Assembly: GCA_947651225.1 (NCBI GenBank)
Contig: CANSYK010000024.1
Coordinates: forward strand, 1-46,400
Length of the DNA: 46,400 bases
Reading direction: 5' to 3'
Origin: an uncultured bacterium
GTDB lineage: Bacteria > Bacillota > Clostridia > Lachnospirales > Lachnospiraceae
Below, piece after piece: positions 32,710 through 40,883 of the stretch (the first letter of the stretch is position 1; every line of letters begins with the position of its first letter). A program made the translations under genes and the position numbers. Under the pieces are notes generated by a model. It did no database searches and was not told the origin of the DNA. It worked only from the letters and a program-made list of their open reading frames with translations.

Positions 32710-33641
32710 CTATTGGTAAAAATAATTCAGGTCTATGAGATTTTCTTTTGCCACTTTTTCCAACGCCTCCCCGCTAATCTCATACATTGTGTATCTCCGT
32801 GGCTGCGGCTCATTATATCCAGTAATTATCATATAAAATTTACCATCAGCAAAGAGTTGTTATTGTATAATTCATAATCAGAGGTTGTACTGATATACCA
32901 TGCTGCCTTTTCTGCTTTTTCCTTTTCTGTCATGGAAGGGGTAATATACTGTTTCTCAAAGTCCGTAAATACCGTATCTATGTAAATATTCAGTTCTGAA
33001 TATGCCCTCACTGCTGCCGTCAGTTTTCTTCCATCCTCCAGAATGGCGGTCACTGTTGCTGTCACACACGGGCAGGCATAGGCAGGCTCCCAATCCATCT
33101 GCAACAGCCCATAATCTGTAATACTGAAATAATCCGCTCCTTCCCTAGTTATCTTCCAGTCCCTTACTTCTTTCTTTGTGCCGGACACCCGGAAACGAAA
33201 TTCCCTCATATGGCTTTTGTCATATTTTATGTAATCCTTATATGTTTCAGAAAGATAATACAATGTTACATCTTTACTGTTTAATGTCGGATTATCTGCT
33301 GTAGCTTTTTCCTTCTTCTTTGCCTTAACTGTTATTTTACACTTATACTGCTTTTTCTTATAAGTGGCTGTAACCACTGCTGTTCCCTTTTTCTTTGCTT
33401 TGAGGGTAACTGTATTTCCTTTTTTCTTAGCAATGGAAACGACAGATTTTTTACTGGTTTTCCATTTCACTTTTGCTTTAGCAGACACACCTTTTAATTT
33501 CAACTTGTAAGTCTGCCCCACTGTCATTGTCTTTTTATTTGCCGCCAGTTTTGGCTTTGTTTTCGCCTCTGTCTCCATGCCGGGTATCAGTAATGTCAGT
33601 ACCAGGGCAAAGAGAATTATAATAGTATTTTTTCTTCTCAT
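32710..33641 (-). pseudogene. secreted Ig-like (Big_2) protein, damaged C-terminus
   Basis: The N-terminus is a clear signal peptide (MRRKNTIIILFALVLTLLIP, cleaved near TEAKT). A Lys-rich bacterial Ig-like domain follows (LAANKKTMTVGQTYKLKL to VVTATYKKKQYKCKITVK), then a region that ends PSMTEKEKAEKAAWYISTTS, the usual entry into a transglutaminase-like domain. The frame breaks at a short A run on the plus strand (32851-32853). The other frame continues ADGKFYMIITGYNEPQPRRY and ends KENLIDLNYFYQ with TAG at 32710. The catalytic core expected in between seems to be missing. So it is either frameshifted or internally deleted. Surface protein by origin. Confidence 0.65.
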
Positions 33642-33708
33642 AATATCTGCCTCCTCGTAAACCGTATGTGATATTCTAAAAATAGCATGCTTATCTTTAT
33701 TTATTATA

Positions 33709-33737
33709 ATTATACTGCGCTCATTTTCATAAGTCAG
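33709..33737 (-). promoter_or_regulatory. sigma-A type promoter for the Ig-like gene
   Basis: Minus strand CTGACT (33732-33737), 17-base spacer, TATAAT (33709-33714), about 68 bases before the ATG at 33641. Confidence 0.55.
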
Positions 33738-33809
33738 CCTGTTTTTGAAAAACTTTTCATTTCCATTTCCGTTTCTAAAACTCCCATACTGCCATCATTT
33801 TAACTGAAA

Positions 33810-33846
33810 AAAGACAGAAAAACCCCCTTTTGAAGTTCCTGCCTTT
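33810..33846 (-). terminator. rho-independent terminator after the radical SAM pair
   Basis: AAAGGCAG pairs with CTGTCTTT (one G-T) and continues T-rich on the minus strand, 18 bases past the stop at 33864. Confidence 0.55.
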
Positions 33847-33863
33847 TTATCAAAATTATCTTT

Positions 33864-34745
33864 TTACCCTAATGATTTCAGCCCTGCCCTGTATGCCGTC
33901 ATCTCCTCCTCACTGTGGTGGTCCATCACATATTGCAGCTCTAAAATGGCGCTTTCCCTTTCTTTTGGGAGATAAACAGATAATGGATAAAAATTTGAGG
34001 AAGAATTGGCAAACAAATGTGTCCTGATCTGCAAATTCTGAATAAACACCTGTAACTCCTGCAGTCTCTCTTTCTCCCCTGCTGGGACAAAACTGCCCGT
34101 TCCTGCCATATCATAAAGTTTGGTATTAGGAAATAATGTCAGTGCATCCACAGAAACAAAGTATGGATTCAGCCTGCTAAACAGTCTGGCACTGTTTACT
34201 GCATTGCGGGTTCCGCCTCCCTTTCCTGCCAGCCCGGTCATATATACAAAATAATATTCTATCCCTGCCTCATCCAGTTTCCGGCACTGCTTTAGAATAT
34301 CGTCTGCCGTGTAACCTTTCCCGGCAAGGGCAAGGGTGTCATCATCCCCGCTTTCCGTCCCGATACTCAGGCCATTCACTCCCATTGCCCGCAATTTCCG
34401 GAGCTGCCATACCTCCTTATTCTGAATATCACGGATACTGGCAAACATAGCAATGGACTGGCATTTAATCAGGTAATCCCTCACTGTCAGCACATAAGGC
34501 TTTAACCGTTCATAGGACAGCGCAAAGGGATTTGCCCCTGTCAGGAACAGCCGCCTTGTATGGGGCTGATAATCCTTGATTTCCTGCAAATCTTCCTCAA
34601 ACTGTTCCAATGAAACCATCCGAAAGGGCCAATCCTCATACAGATTGCAAAAATTACATTTCCCATAGGTACATCCCGCCGTCAGCTCAATAATACAGGA
34701 ATCCGCCTCATAATGCGGCCTCCATGTCCGTCCGCTAAAGTGCAT
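33864..34745 (-). CDS. radical SAM protein, paralogue 2
   Basis: A 293-aa radical SAM enzyme. The cluster motif near the N-terminus is TAGCTYGKCNFCNLY, i.e. C-x4-C-x2-C. Other marks are FLTGANPFALSYERLKP, the SAM-contact strand GLSIGTESGDDDTLALAGKGY, and the C-terminal helix region. I start at ATG 34745 (MHFSGRTWRPHYEADSCIIE) because GGGGGAGGA precedes it and it matches the paralogue upstream. The two genes are 13 bases apart. Substrate unknown. Confidence 0.8.
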   Translation of the reverse strand: MHFSGRTWRPHYEADSCIIELTAGCTYGKCNFCNLYEDWPFRMVSLEQFEEDLQEIKDYQPHTRRLFLTGANPFALSYERLKPYVLTVRDYLIKCQSIAMFASIRDIQNKEVWQLRKLRAMGVNGLSIGTESGDDDTLALAGKGYTADDILKQCRKLDEAGIEYYFVYMTGLAGKGGGTRNAVNSARLFSRLNPYFVSVDALTLFPNTKLYDMAGTGSFVPAGEKERLQELQVFIQNLQIRTHLFANSSSNFYPLSVYLPKERESAILELQYVMDHHSEEEMTAYRAGLKSLG

Positions 34746-34758
34746 CATTCCTCCCCCT

Positions 34759-35655
34759 TTACAAATGCCGGAGATTTTTACGGTAATGCTCCAGCTCTTT
34801 CTCATCCATACTGCCCGTAATCTCATCCAGAACAGCCAGCAGCTTTGCTTTATCCTTTGGGAGAACCCCATATAACTGTACCGCATTGGAGGCTCCCATT
34901 GCCGCAAATTCCGTCTCTATGGCAAGGTTTTCAACCAGTGTTTTCATTTCCATGTACTTTTCTTTTTCGCCCTCTGGCTGCCAGTTCCCTTTCCTAATCT
35001 CCTGATACAATCCAGAGTCCTTATAAATTGTCAGCATATTGGCACCGACCAGTTTTGGGTGCAACTGGTTACATACCTCTGCGGTCACTTTTGCCCCCTC
35101 TGCTCCCCTGCCTTTCCCTGATATGCCCACCAGATAGAAAAATTTATAGGATATGCCTGCCTTATCCAGACGCCTGCACTGCACCAGAATATCATTTTGC
35201 CTATATCCCTTATTCATAAACTGCAGCGCCTCCTCATCTGCCGTTTCCATGCCTATCGTCAGTCCGTCAAACCCTGCACTTTTTAACCGCTGCAATTCTT
35301 CATCTGATTTCAGCCCAATATCGGTAATCCTTGCAAAAGAGCCAATGCTTTCACATGATGGAAAATACCTCTTTACCAAAGCAGAAATTTCCATTAGTAA
35401 ATCGAATTTCAAAACAAACGGATTCGCTCCGGTCAGAAATACACGCCGGCATTCCCATCCCCACATCCGGTTCCTCTTTGCCGCCTCCTGCAAATCCTCC
35501 TCGATATCCTCTAATGGCGACATACGAAAAGAAAAAGGCAGATCATTGTATAATGTGCAGAATTTACATTTATGATGGGTACATCCTGCTGTCGCCTCCA
35601 GCAGTAACGAGCCTGCCTCATAAGGCGGCCTCCAGATCGTTCCTGTATAGTGCAT
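34759..35655 (-). CDS. radical SAM protein, paralogue 1
   Basis: A 298-aa enzyme, sister of the next gene. It begins MHYTGTIWRPPYEAGSLLLE and has the cluster TAGCTHHKCKFCTLY (C-x4-C-x2-C), RVFLTGANPFVLKFDL, and GLTIGMETADEEALQFMNKGY. Tandem copies of this family, which are common in Clostridia and Bacteroides, have no assigned reaction. GGGGAGGAAAG precedes ATG 35655. The divergent HxlR regulator at 35826 shares the intergenic region and may control the pair. Confidence 0.82.
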   Translation of the reverse strand: MHYTGTIWRPPYEAGSLLLEATAGCTHHKCKFCTLYNDLPFSFRMSPLEDIEEDLQEAAKRNRMWGWECRRVFLTGANPFVLKFDLLMEISALVKRYFPSCESIGSFARITDIGLKSDEELQRLKSAGFDGLTIGMETADEEALQFMNKGYRQNDILVQCRRLDKAGISYKFFYLVGISGKGRGAEGAKVTAEVCNQLHPKLVGANMLTIYKDSGLYQEIRKGNWQPEGEKEKYMEMKTLVENLAIETEFAAMGASNAVQLYGVLPKDKAKLLAVLDEITGSMDEKELEHYRKNLRHL

Positions 35656-35739
35656 AATCTTTCCTCCCCTGAAAAATATTCTGCTATAAGGTTACACAAA
35701 CCGGGGAGGATTCCACAAGTCCTGTCTTTTCTTAGTGAT

Positions 35740-35757
35740 AGTACCTTTTTTTGTACT
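35740..35757. promoter_or_regulatory. putative HxlR operator
   Basis: AGTAC-N8-GTACT is an exact inverted repeat in the region between the divergent radical SAM and HxlR genes. HxlR (DUF24) regulators bind such GTAC dyads, so autoregulation is plausible. A weak plus-strand promoter with TATACT near 35803 follows it. Confidence 0.4.
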
Positions 35758-35825
35758 TAGTAGCAAAAAAGTCAGTTCTTGTTTTTTTATACAGTGTATC
35801 CTATACTAATGGTGAGGTGAGAAGA

Positions 35826-36194
35826 ATGGCAGACAACAAATTCAGTGAAGAAAAACAGCTTGCCCGCTGTGAGCCAATGAGCAGGCTCCAGTCCTATATT
35901 GCGGGCAAATGGAAAATCCTGATATTATGGTATATATCTTTTTACAAAGTACAACGGTTTGGAGAACTGGTGCGGCGGTTAGACGGCATTACGCAATCCA
36001 CCCTGACAAAACAGCTCCGTGAACTGGAAAAGGACGGATTTATCCATAGAAAGATATATGAGGAAATACCTCCTAAAGTGGAGTACACCCTGACGGAGTT
36101 AGGGCAGAGTTTCCTTCCTGTACTGGAAACCATGTTTGAGTGGAGTGAGAAATACCTCTGCCCGGATTATGTAAATCCATATAATAAAGAATAG
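35826..36194 (+). CDS. HxlR (DUF24) family transcriptional regulator
   Basis: A 122-aa winged-helix protein with the family layout: CEPMSRLQSYIAGKWKILILW, then FGELVRRLDGITQSTLTKQLRELEKDGFIHRK and the wing VEYTLTELGQSFLPVLETM. The start ATG at 35826 follows GAGGTGAGAAG; the frame is open further back but lacks a site. The Cys near the N-terminus is where redox-sensing members (YodB/HypR) carry their sensor. It is divergent from the radical SAM pair and ends at a hairpin shared with the nitroreductase gene. Confidence 0.88.
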   Translation: MADNKFSEEKQLARCEPMSRLQSYIAGKWKILILWYISFYKVQRFGELVRRLDGITQSTLTKQLRELEKDGFIHRKIYEEIPPKVEYTLTELGQSFLPVLETMFEWSEKYLCPDYVNPYNKE

Positions 36195-36247
36195 GCTGAA
36201 ACTTTATTCTTAAGGTATGTCCTTTCCTTAGAATAATTTCAGCCTAT
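36192..36247. terminator. bidirectional terminator between convergent genes
   Basis: TAGGCTGAAA..TTTCAGCCTA and TTCTTAAGG..CCTTAGAA form one long stem between the HxlR stop and the nitroreductase stop, with T-rich flanks. Confidence 0.85.
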
Positions 36248-36268
36248 CCGTATTTTTTTCGTTTTATC

Positions 36269-36781
36269 TTATTTGTACTGCACTAACTTATCCATCGGTA
36301 TTCTCGTCTGGCTGTGCCTGTCTTTGTCTGCCTCCGGTTCTGCTGAATATCCTAATGCAAGGATATTTATCGGCTCCAGATTTTCCGGCAGACCTAACCC
36401 CTGTTTCAGTACATCCGGCTTAAAATAACAAATCCATACGCTGCCAAGTCCCAGCTCCGTGGCCATAAGCATCATGTGGTCAGTCAGAATGGAGGCATCA
36501 ATATCTGTCGTTACCATGCCGTCAAATGGGCGTGTCCATGCCTTGCTTTTATCTGCACATACCACAACCGCTACCGGGGCACTATAAATATTTGCCGATT
36601 CTGAAACTGCCGCCAGTCCCTCTCTGTTCCTCACAACAATCAGCCGTACCGGCTGCATATTTGCCGCTGTTGGCGCTACATGGGCAGCCTCTAAAATCTT
36701 TTGCAACTTTTCTTCCTCCACTGCCTGCCCTGTATAGGCACGGACAGAAGAACGTGCCTTTGCTGTATCTAATACTGACAT
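36269..36781 (-). CDS. nitroreductase family protein
   Basis: A 170-aa FMN-dependent nitroreductase-fold protein: ARSSVRAYTGQAVEEEKLQKILEAAHVAPTAANMQPVRLIVV is the FMN-binding N-terminus, and LMATELGLGSVWICYF with the final GYSAEPEADKDRHSQTRIPM is the C-terminal half. Such enzymes reduce nitro groups or quinones with NAD(P)H. I chose ATG 36781 (MSVLDTAKARS), with AAGGAATG upstream. A HxlR regulator lies divergent, the common arrangement in which the regulator senses the electrophile that the reductase detoxifies. Confidence 0.88.
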   Translation of the reverse strand: MSVLDTAKARSSVRAYTGQAVEEEKLQKILEAAHVAPTAANMQPVRLIVVRNREGLAAVSESANIYSAPVAVVVCADKSKAWTRPFDGMVTTDIDASILTDHMMLMATELGLGSVWICYFKPDVLKQGLGLPENLEPINILALGYSAEPEADKDRHSQTRIPMDKLVQYK

Positions 36782-36829
36782 TTTCGTATCATTCCTTTCC
36801 TTCTTGAAAATTTGACCGGTCATAGTATA

Positions 36830-36892
36830 ATTATATCAGGCACAGATAAATAGACAAGAATGCACTTTTTAGGTATATACTTCCCAAAAAGT
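36830..36892. promoter_or_regulatory. divergent promoter pair with dyad operator
   Basis: Minus strand: TTGTCT (36852-36857), 16 bases, TATAAT (36830-36835). Plus strand: TAGACA (36851-36856), 17 bases, TATATA (36874-36879). A dyad ACTTTTT..AAAAAGT with a GTATATAC centre (36864-36892) overlaps the plus-strand -10. It is well placed for the HxlR protein to repress itself. Confidence 0.5.
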
Positions 36893-36917
36893 AAGTAAGG
36901 AATAAAGGAGATAAAAC

Positions 36918-37262
36918 ATGACAGAACAATGCAGCGGATTTACCTGCCCCGTGGAGGCAACAATCTCCCTGATCGGAGGCAAATACAAGGCAGTCATATT
37001 GTGGCATCTGATGAATAATACCCTACGGTACAGCGAACTGCACCGCAAAATGCCAAAGGCAACGGATAAAATGCTTGCCCAGCAATTAAGGGAACTGGAA
37101 AAGGACGGCCTGATCAACCGTGTGGTCTATCCTGTCGTGCCGCCAAAGACGGAGTACAGCCTCACGGAATATGGTAAAACACTTGCCCCGATACTGGATG
37201 CCCTGTGCGACTGGGGCGAAAACTATTTATCCGAAACACAAAACTGTAAGAACTGCCAATGA
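36918..37262 (+). CDS. HxlR (DUF24) family transcriptional regulator
   Basis: A 114-aa winged-helix regulator: CSGFTCPVEATISLIGGKYKAVILWHL, then YSELHRKMPKATDKMLAQQLRELEKDGLINR and the wing VPPKTEYSLTEYGKTLAPIL. It has an N-terminal Cys (CPVEA) and a C-terminal pair near CKNC, both candidate redox sensors. AAAGGAG precedes ATG 36918. It is divergent from the nitroreductase gene and is likely its repressor. Confidence 0.88.
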   Translation: MTEQCSGFTCPVEATISLIGGKYKAVILWHLMNNTLRYSELHRKMPKATDKMLAQQLRELEKDGLINRVVYPVVPPKTEYSLTEYGKTLAPILDALCDWGENYLSETQNCKNCQ

Positions 37263-37285
37263 ATACTTCTACAAGACCTGTATGA

Positions 37286-37313
37286 AAAAATGGTCTCAAA
37301 AGGACATTTTTAT
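37286..37313. terminator. bidirectional hairpin terminator
   Basis: AAATGGTC and GGACATTT form an imperfect stem with T-rich tracts on both sides, between the convergent HxlR and MerR genes. Confidence 0.5.
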
Positions 37314-37314
37314 T

Positions 37315-37674
37315 TCATGCCAAACCATCAATAGAATCCTTATAAAAAACAATCTTATCATCCAGATTGCTTAGATATTCCGCCCATTTCTTCTGCTGCT
37401 CTAACACATACTCTCTATGCTTTTCAAGCATTTTCAGACGTTCCGGCATAGTGGCGTTTCCCTCATACCGCAGCCTTGAATATTCCTTAATATCCTTTAG
37501 CAGCATACCAGTGTCTTTCAGGCGTTTGATAAATTTTATCCATTCAATATCGTTTTCATCATAACAGCGTCTGCCGGCATCATCCCGCCTTACCCGGATC
37601 AACCCTTTCTTCTCATAATACCGCAGGGTATATTCACTAATCCCGGCTGCTTTTGCCATCTCTCCAATCCTCAT
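37315..37674 (-). CDS. MerR family transcriptional regulator
   Basis: A 119-aa MerR regulator. The winged HTH is at the N-terminus (MRIGEMAKAAGISEYTLRYY, then EKKGLIRVRRDDAGRRCYDENDIEWI), followed by the dimerisation helix (EKHREYVLEQQKKWAEYLSN). It resembles the stress-type MerR proteins that control carboxymuconolactone decarboxylase and aldo-keto reductase genes. The start ATG 37674 has GGAGTGG upstream. It is divergent from the decarboxylase-like gene at 37761 and should regulate the promoter between them. Confidence 0.88.
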   Translation of the reverse strand: MRIGEMAKAAGISEYTLRYYEKKGLIRVRRDDAGRRCYDENDIEWIKFIKRLKDTGMLLKDIKEYSRLRYEGNATMPERLKMLEKHREYVLEQQKKWAEYLSNLDDKIVFYKDSIDGLA

Positions 37675-37697
37675 AAAAACCACTCCTGAAAAAGTTC

Positions 37698-37726
37698 TTG
37701 ACTTACACTATACTCTAAGTAATATG
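37698..37726 (+). promoter_or_regulatory. candidate MerR-controlled promoter
   Basis: TTGACT (37698-37703) is followed by CTTACACTATACTCTAAGT, an imperfect dyad, and then TAATAT. MerR promoters have the operator within a long spacer like this. It drives the decarboxylase-like gene and perhaps, in reverse, the MerR gene. Confidence 0.45.
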
Positions 37727-37760
37727 CCCTTATTGTAATCAAAAAAGGAGGCAAAATCAA

Positions 37761-38045
37761 ATGGAAAACACAAGGTTTACACAAGGCATGGAACAGTTAA
37801 AAGCGATTGACGGCAAAGGAGGCGAAAATGTCATAAAGTCCCTTGAGGACATAGCACCCGATTTAGGAAAATTCATTATTGAGTTTGCTTTTGGCGATAT
37901 TTACACAAGGGAAAGACTGACAACAGAAGAACGGGAAATGATAACCCTGTCCAGCCTGCTTACTGCCGGAGGGTGCGAGCCACAGTTAGAGGTACACATC
38001 AATGGCGCATTAAATGTAGTTGTCAAAATCGAAAATTGTATATAA
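37761..38045 (+). pseudogene. carboxymuconolactone decarboxylase family, 3' truncated
   Basis: The first 83 residues are typical: RFTQGMEQLKAIDGKGGENV, FAFGDIYTRERLTTEEREMI and SSLLTAGGCEPQLEVHINGA, which contain the C-x-H-type active-site region. After ALNV the frame runs into unrelated residues (VVKIENCI) and stops, whereas the family goes on for another 30-40 residues (P-E-E-I-V-E-A-I-L type helix). So the 3' end was lost by deletion. GGAGG precedes ATG 37761. A MerR regulator is divergent. Confidence 0.7.
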
Positions 38046-38068
38046 ATTATGCTATTTTCAAGAAAAAC

Positions 38069-38096
38069 AGCGGTAAAACAGCAATGTTCTACCGCT
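38069..38096 (+). terminator. hairpin terminator
   Basis: AGCGGTA pairs with TACCGCT, with an inner AACA/TGTT. It follows the truncated decarboxylase gene. The T tract is weak on the plus strand and stronger on the minus. Confidence 0.45.
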
Positions 38097-38164
38097 TATC
38101 TTCCACAATTCAATAATCATATTCTGCCTTAATGTTGTTGGCAATAAGTCAGACTGATAAATCG

Positions 38165-38635
38165 TTATGATTGCAACTTTGTACCAAGTTTCTTTACACA
38201 TATAAAAACTACTACGGCAGTCTCTATAAGAAATTCTGCAAAAAGTATCTCTTGACCACCTAATACATCTAGCTCATGGAAGAAAAAACGCTCAATGAAA
38301 CATACCGCAAAGAATACCAAATATACTACAACCGAATACATAATACAGATAAAAACCTGCCGCTGTTTTTGTTCCCGACCAAGCATCATCTGCTGCTGTT
38401 TTTCCAGCATTTCCGTTTTTACTGACAAGTCGTCTATTTCCGATGACTTTAACAGATAATCAGTCGTAACATTAAAAACTGTGCTCATTGCCACTATTTT
38501 TTCTAGTTCAGGAGTTGCCTGCCCACTTTCCCATTTTGAAATGGACTGCCTTGAAACATTGAGTTTTTCAGCAAGCTGCTCCTGTGTCATGTCATTGGCT
38601 TTCCGCAAAGTTAATAGTTTTTCTGAAAAATCCAT
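38165..38635 (-). CDS. XRE regulator with membrane helices
   Basis: A 156-aa protein with an N-terminal helix-turn-helix ([29 protein letters not shown]) and, after a Gln/Glu-rich linker ([17 protein letters not shown]), two membrane helices ([20 protein letters not shown] and [13 protein letters not shown]). Membrane-attached XRE regulators of this kind occur in Clostridia beside transporters. I use the ATG at 38635 ([13 protein letters not shown]). Confidence 0.8.
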   Translation of the reverse strand: MDFSEKLLTLRKANDMTQEQLAEKLNVSRQSISKWESGQATPELEKIVAMSTVFNVTTDYLLKSSEIDDLSVKTEMLEKQQQMMLGREQKQRQVFICIMYSVVVYLVFFAVCFIERFFFHELDVLGGQEILFAEFLIETAVVVFICVKKLGTKLQS

Positions 38636-38780
38636 AATATCCTGTCCTCCTTGTTTTTGATACCTAAACAATATCAAAAACCCTGGTTGCCCTCAATATA
38701 GTTTCCTACACATCTGTGCAACCAGTGGTAGAAATACAAAAACATTTTGCAGAACCATGCAAATGTAAGCCGAAAGCTGC

Positions 38781-39200
38781 CTACTGCTTTGTGATTTCTA
38801 AAATATATTGGTATGCAAATTCAATTCCATTACAAGTCAGATTTTCACACATATGTGGTGGATCGCTTTCTGAAAAACCTGTAGGACGTAGTTCAAAACA
38901 CCTTAACGAACCAAATGATTTATCAAAAGCAGACGCAAAATTATAACATGCAGATACAATTTCATCTTCTGTTTTTCCTAAGATATGAAAATAAATTCCT
39001 ATAAACATAAGTGTACCTTCAATTAAACCACACTGCGCCCTATAGCCGGCGGCACCATGCAATCCAACCGCAGACCAGATTGTTTGCGGTTCAACAGTAA
39101 TTTCAAATAATTCACTCAAACAAATGATTGCCGTTCTCGCACAATTTATATCATCATTCCAGTACAATTCATGTACTCGATTCATTATATAGTCTTTCAT
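38781..39200 (-). CDS. C_GCAxxG_C_C family redox-like protein
   Basis: A 139-aa protein resembling the C-GCAxxG-C-C family (putative redox-active proteins). The cysteines are in INCARTAIICL, AQCGLIEG, LRCFEL and CENLTCNG, with the LHGAAGYRAQCG segment taking the place of the GCAxxG core. The signature is not exact, so the family call is moderate. The stop is TAG without a nearby second stop. It is separate from the 4-oxalocrotonate tautomerase-like gene downstream by about 50 bases. Confidence 0.6.
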   Translation of the reverse strand: MKDYIMNRVHELYWNDDINCARTAIICLSELFEITVEPQTIWSAVGLHGAAGYRAQCGLIEGTLMFIGIYFHILGKTEDEIVSACYNFASAFDKSFGSLRCFELRPTGFSESDPPHMCENLTCNGIEFAYQYILEITKQ

Positions 39201-39249
39201 TATGTATTATCTCCATGACTTCTGATTTTCCATCCAGACAAGTTGAAAG

Positions 39250-39459
39250 TTATTGTTGTTTCTCCATGTATTCCTTTTTTACTTTATCAATCGTTTTTCC
39301 GCCGATACCAAAATTTTTATCTGATACTTCCTTAATTGTGGTTACAAAAAATTCCTGTGGCACTTGCATAATTTCGGAAGATATTTCTGTCAATCGTTTA
39401 ATCAATTCCTCTTTTTGTTCATCTGATAATGCACCACTCTCAACTGTAATATATGGCAT
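39250..39459 (-). CDS. 4-oxalocrotonate tautomerase family protein
   Basis: A 69-aa tautomerase. It starts MPYITVESGALSDEQKEELI, so Pro-1, the catalytic base, is present after Met removal. The rest (EISSEIMQVPQEFFVTTIKE) is the normal small 4-OT fold, a beta-alpha-beta unit that forms hexamers. Its substrate in Clostridia is unknown. AAGGAGAAG precedes the ATG at 39459. Confidence 0.85.
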   Translation of the reverse strand: MPYITVESGALSDEQKEELIKRLTEISSEIMQVPQEFFVTTIKEVSDKNFGIGGKTIDKVKKEYMEKQQ

Positions 39460-39544
39460 CTTCTTCTCCTTTCAAATTTATCCAACTCTAAAAATTCTAT
39501 TTTATTGTACCATAATATCTTTTATCAAACAATAAACGGATATT

Positions 39545-39829
39545 TCAATCCATATGCGACGGTTCTTTTGACCTACAGAACGAAAACTGATTTATAACCA
39601 ATGCAATCGCAATACCAACCGTGGTATCTATAATCCTTGCGATACCAAAAGCCAAAGGATTCCCATCACTTCCATGTGTCACGGTAATGCAAAGGAAAAC
39701 AACACACATAAGGAAAGTTCCCTTTTCCTGTTTTATCAGGACTGAAAAATTGATAATGGGAATAAGCAGAACGGATAATAAAAGGCATCGTAACACTTCA
39801 TATGGGACTTTCAGACCGCTAATTTTCAT
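39545..39829 (-). pseudogene. FUSC/aromatic acid exporter remnant
   Basis: A 94-aa protein that corresponds to the C-terminal part of short FUSC proteins: LLSVLLIPIINFSVLIKQEK, FLMCVVFLCITVTHGSDGNP and IARIIDTTVGIAIALVINQF. Family members have about 60 more residues at the N-terminus. Here MKISGL joins directly to that later region, so an internal deletion is likely. It overlaps the stop of the PEBP gene. Probably not functional. Confidence 0.55.
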
Positions 39830-40322
39830 ATATGCCTTTCAGGGTATACTGCTCTAAGATATGCCCACCCATCTGATGGTAAAGCTCATTTAACAGAAAG
39901 CCCGGTTCCAAATCAAGCATTTTATCCAAAGCATATACATGAAGTTCATATATGTGTGGTTTATCGGGTGGTGTCATTCCGCCATAATAGGAAGAAAGCT
40001 CTGCGGACTGTTCACCGCCCTGTATGCTTGTCCAGCTATTCCGTCCCTGCACAAAATCATCTGCCGTCTGGCTCTCATTCTCTTTGATTTCAAAACGTGT
40101 TATGTTTGCCGCCAGCCAGTGTATCCATGCAAATCCCCCTGTCACTGGATAAGCATCCTTATCCTCTAAGACAATGGCAAGCGATACTGTTTCCTGTGGT
40201 GCATTTTCCACTGTAAAAGGCAACGAATAAGTAGGGATACCGTTTTCATTAAACTGTGTCCCATGCCCGCCATACTGAGGCTCAATTACCCCGCCTATAA
40301 TACCACTGCTTGTAACATTCAT
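39819..40322 (-). CDS. PEBP (YbhB/YbcL) family protein
   Basis: A 167-aa phosphatidylethanolamine-binding-protein-like product. The PEBP pattern is clear: SLAIVLEDKDAYPVTGGFAWIHWLAANI (D-P-D-H ligand pocket equivalents), then SSYYGGMTPPDKPHIYELHVYAL (GGxxPP-x-x-H-x-Y motif). I chose ATG 40322 (MNVTSSGIIGGVIEPQYGGH) with GGGAGG nine bases upstream. Bacterial PEBP proteins are of unclear function. It lies downstream of a broken HxlR gene. Confidence 0.82.
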   Translation of the reverse strand: MNVTSSGIIGGVIEPQYGGHGTQFNENGIPTYSLPFTVENAPQETVSLAIVLEDKDAYPVTGGFAWIHWLAANITRFEIKENESQTADDFVQGRNSWTSIQGGEQSAELSSYYGGMTPPDKPHIYELHVYALDKMLDLEPGFLLNELYHQMGGHILEQYTLKGIYEN

Positions 40323-40405
40323 CTTCAATAACCTCCCATTCGATTTTCTGACAATATTATAAACAGTGGTTACCAAACAGTAAATTACCCACTTTTTCAT
40401 GGGTA

Positions 40406-40772
40406 CTAATCCGGGACTACCCCTTTTTCCTGCAATATGTGTTCCATACCATTTGCCTTCAGATAATCAATCCCTATATGCTGCATGATCCTTAATGCCT
40501 CCAGTATTTCCATGCCCATATCGTTTGTGAGGGAATATTCTACATGAAGTGGGTATCCCTCATAAGATTTCTTTTCAACAAATCCATATTCCGTTAATTC
40601 TTTTAGCTGCTCTAACAGCATTTTTTGTGTAATGCCGTCTATATCACGTTCCAGTTTCGCTAAATGATGTAGCTCCAAGACGCAGCCGCCATAGAATGAT
40701 AGGTTTCCATTTTCCCTTAATCATGTCATGTACCAGTTCCAAAGGGCATGTATATTCTGTGCGTATTTTCAT
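40406..40772 (-). pseudogene. HxlR family regulator, frameshifted
   Basis: From ATG 40772 (GAGGAG upstream) the frame gives MKIRTEYTCPLELVHDMIKG and WKPIILWRLRLGATSF, the first half of HxlR. At an AAA run (40655-40657) an extra base sends it to TGA. The corrected frame reads LERDIDGITQKMLLEQLKEL and the wing VEYSLTNDMGMEIL, ending at 40406. Both halves are well preserved, so the loss is recent or the extra base is an error. It is next to two PEBP genes. Confidence 0.75.
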
Positions 40773-40883
40773 AGATAAACACTCCTCGCTTTCTCAGATA
40801 CTAAAAAAGGGAACTTCTGCCAATACACGAGAAGTTCTCCTTTTACTCCCTATCTATAAAGAGCAGAACAATTTGTCATTGCT

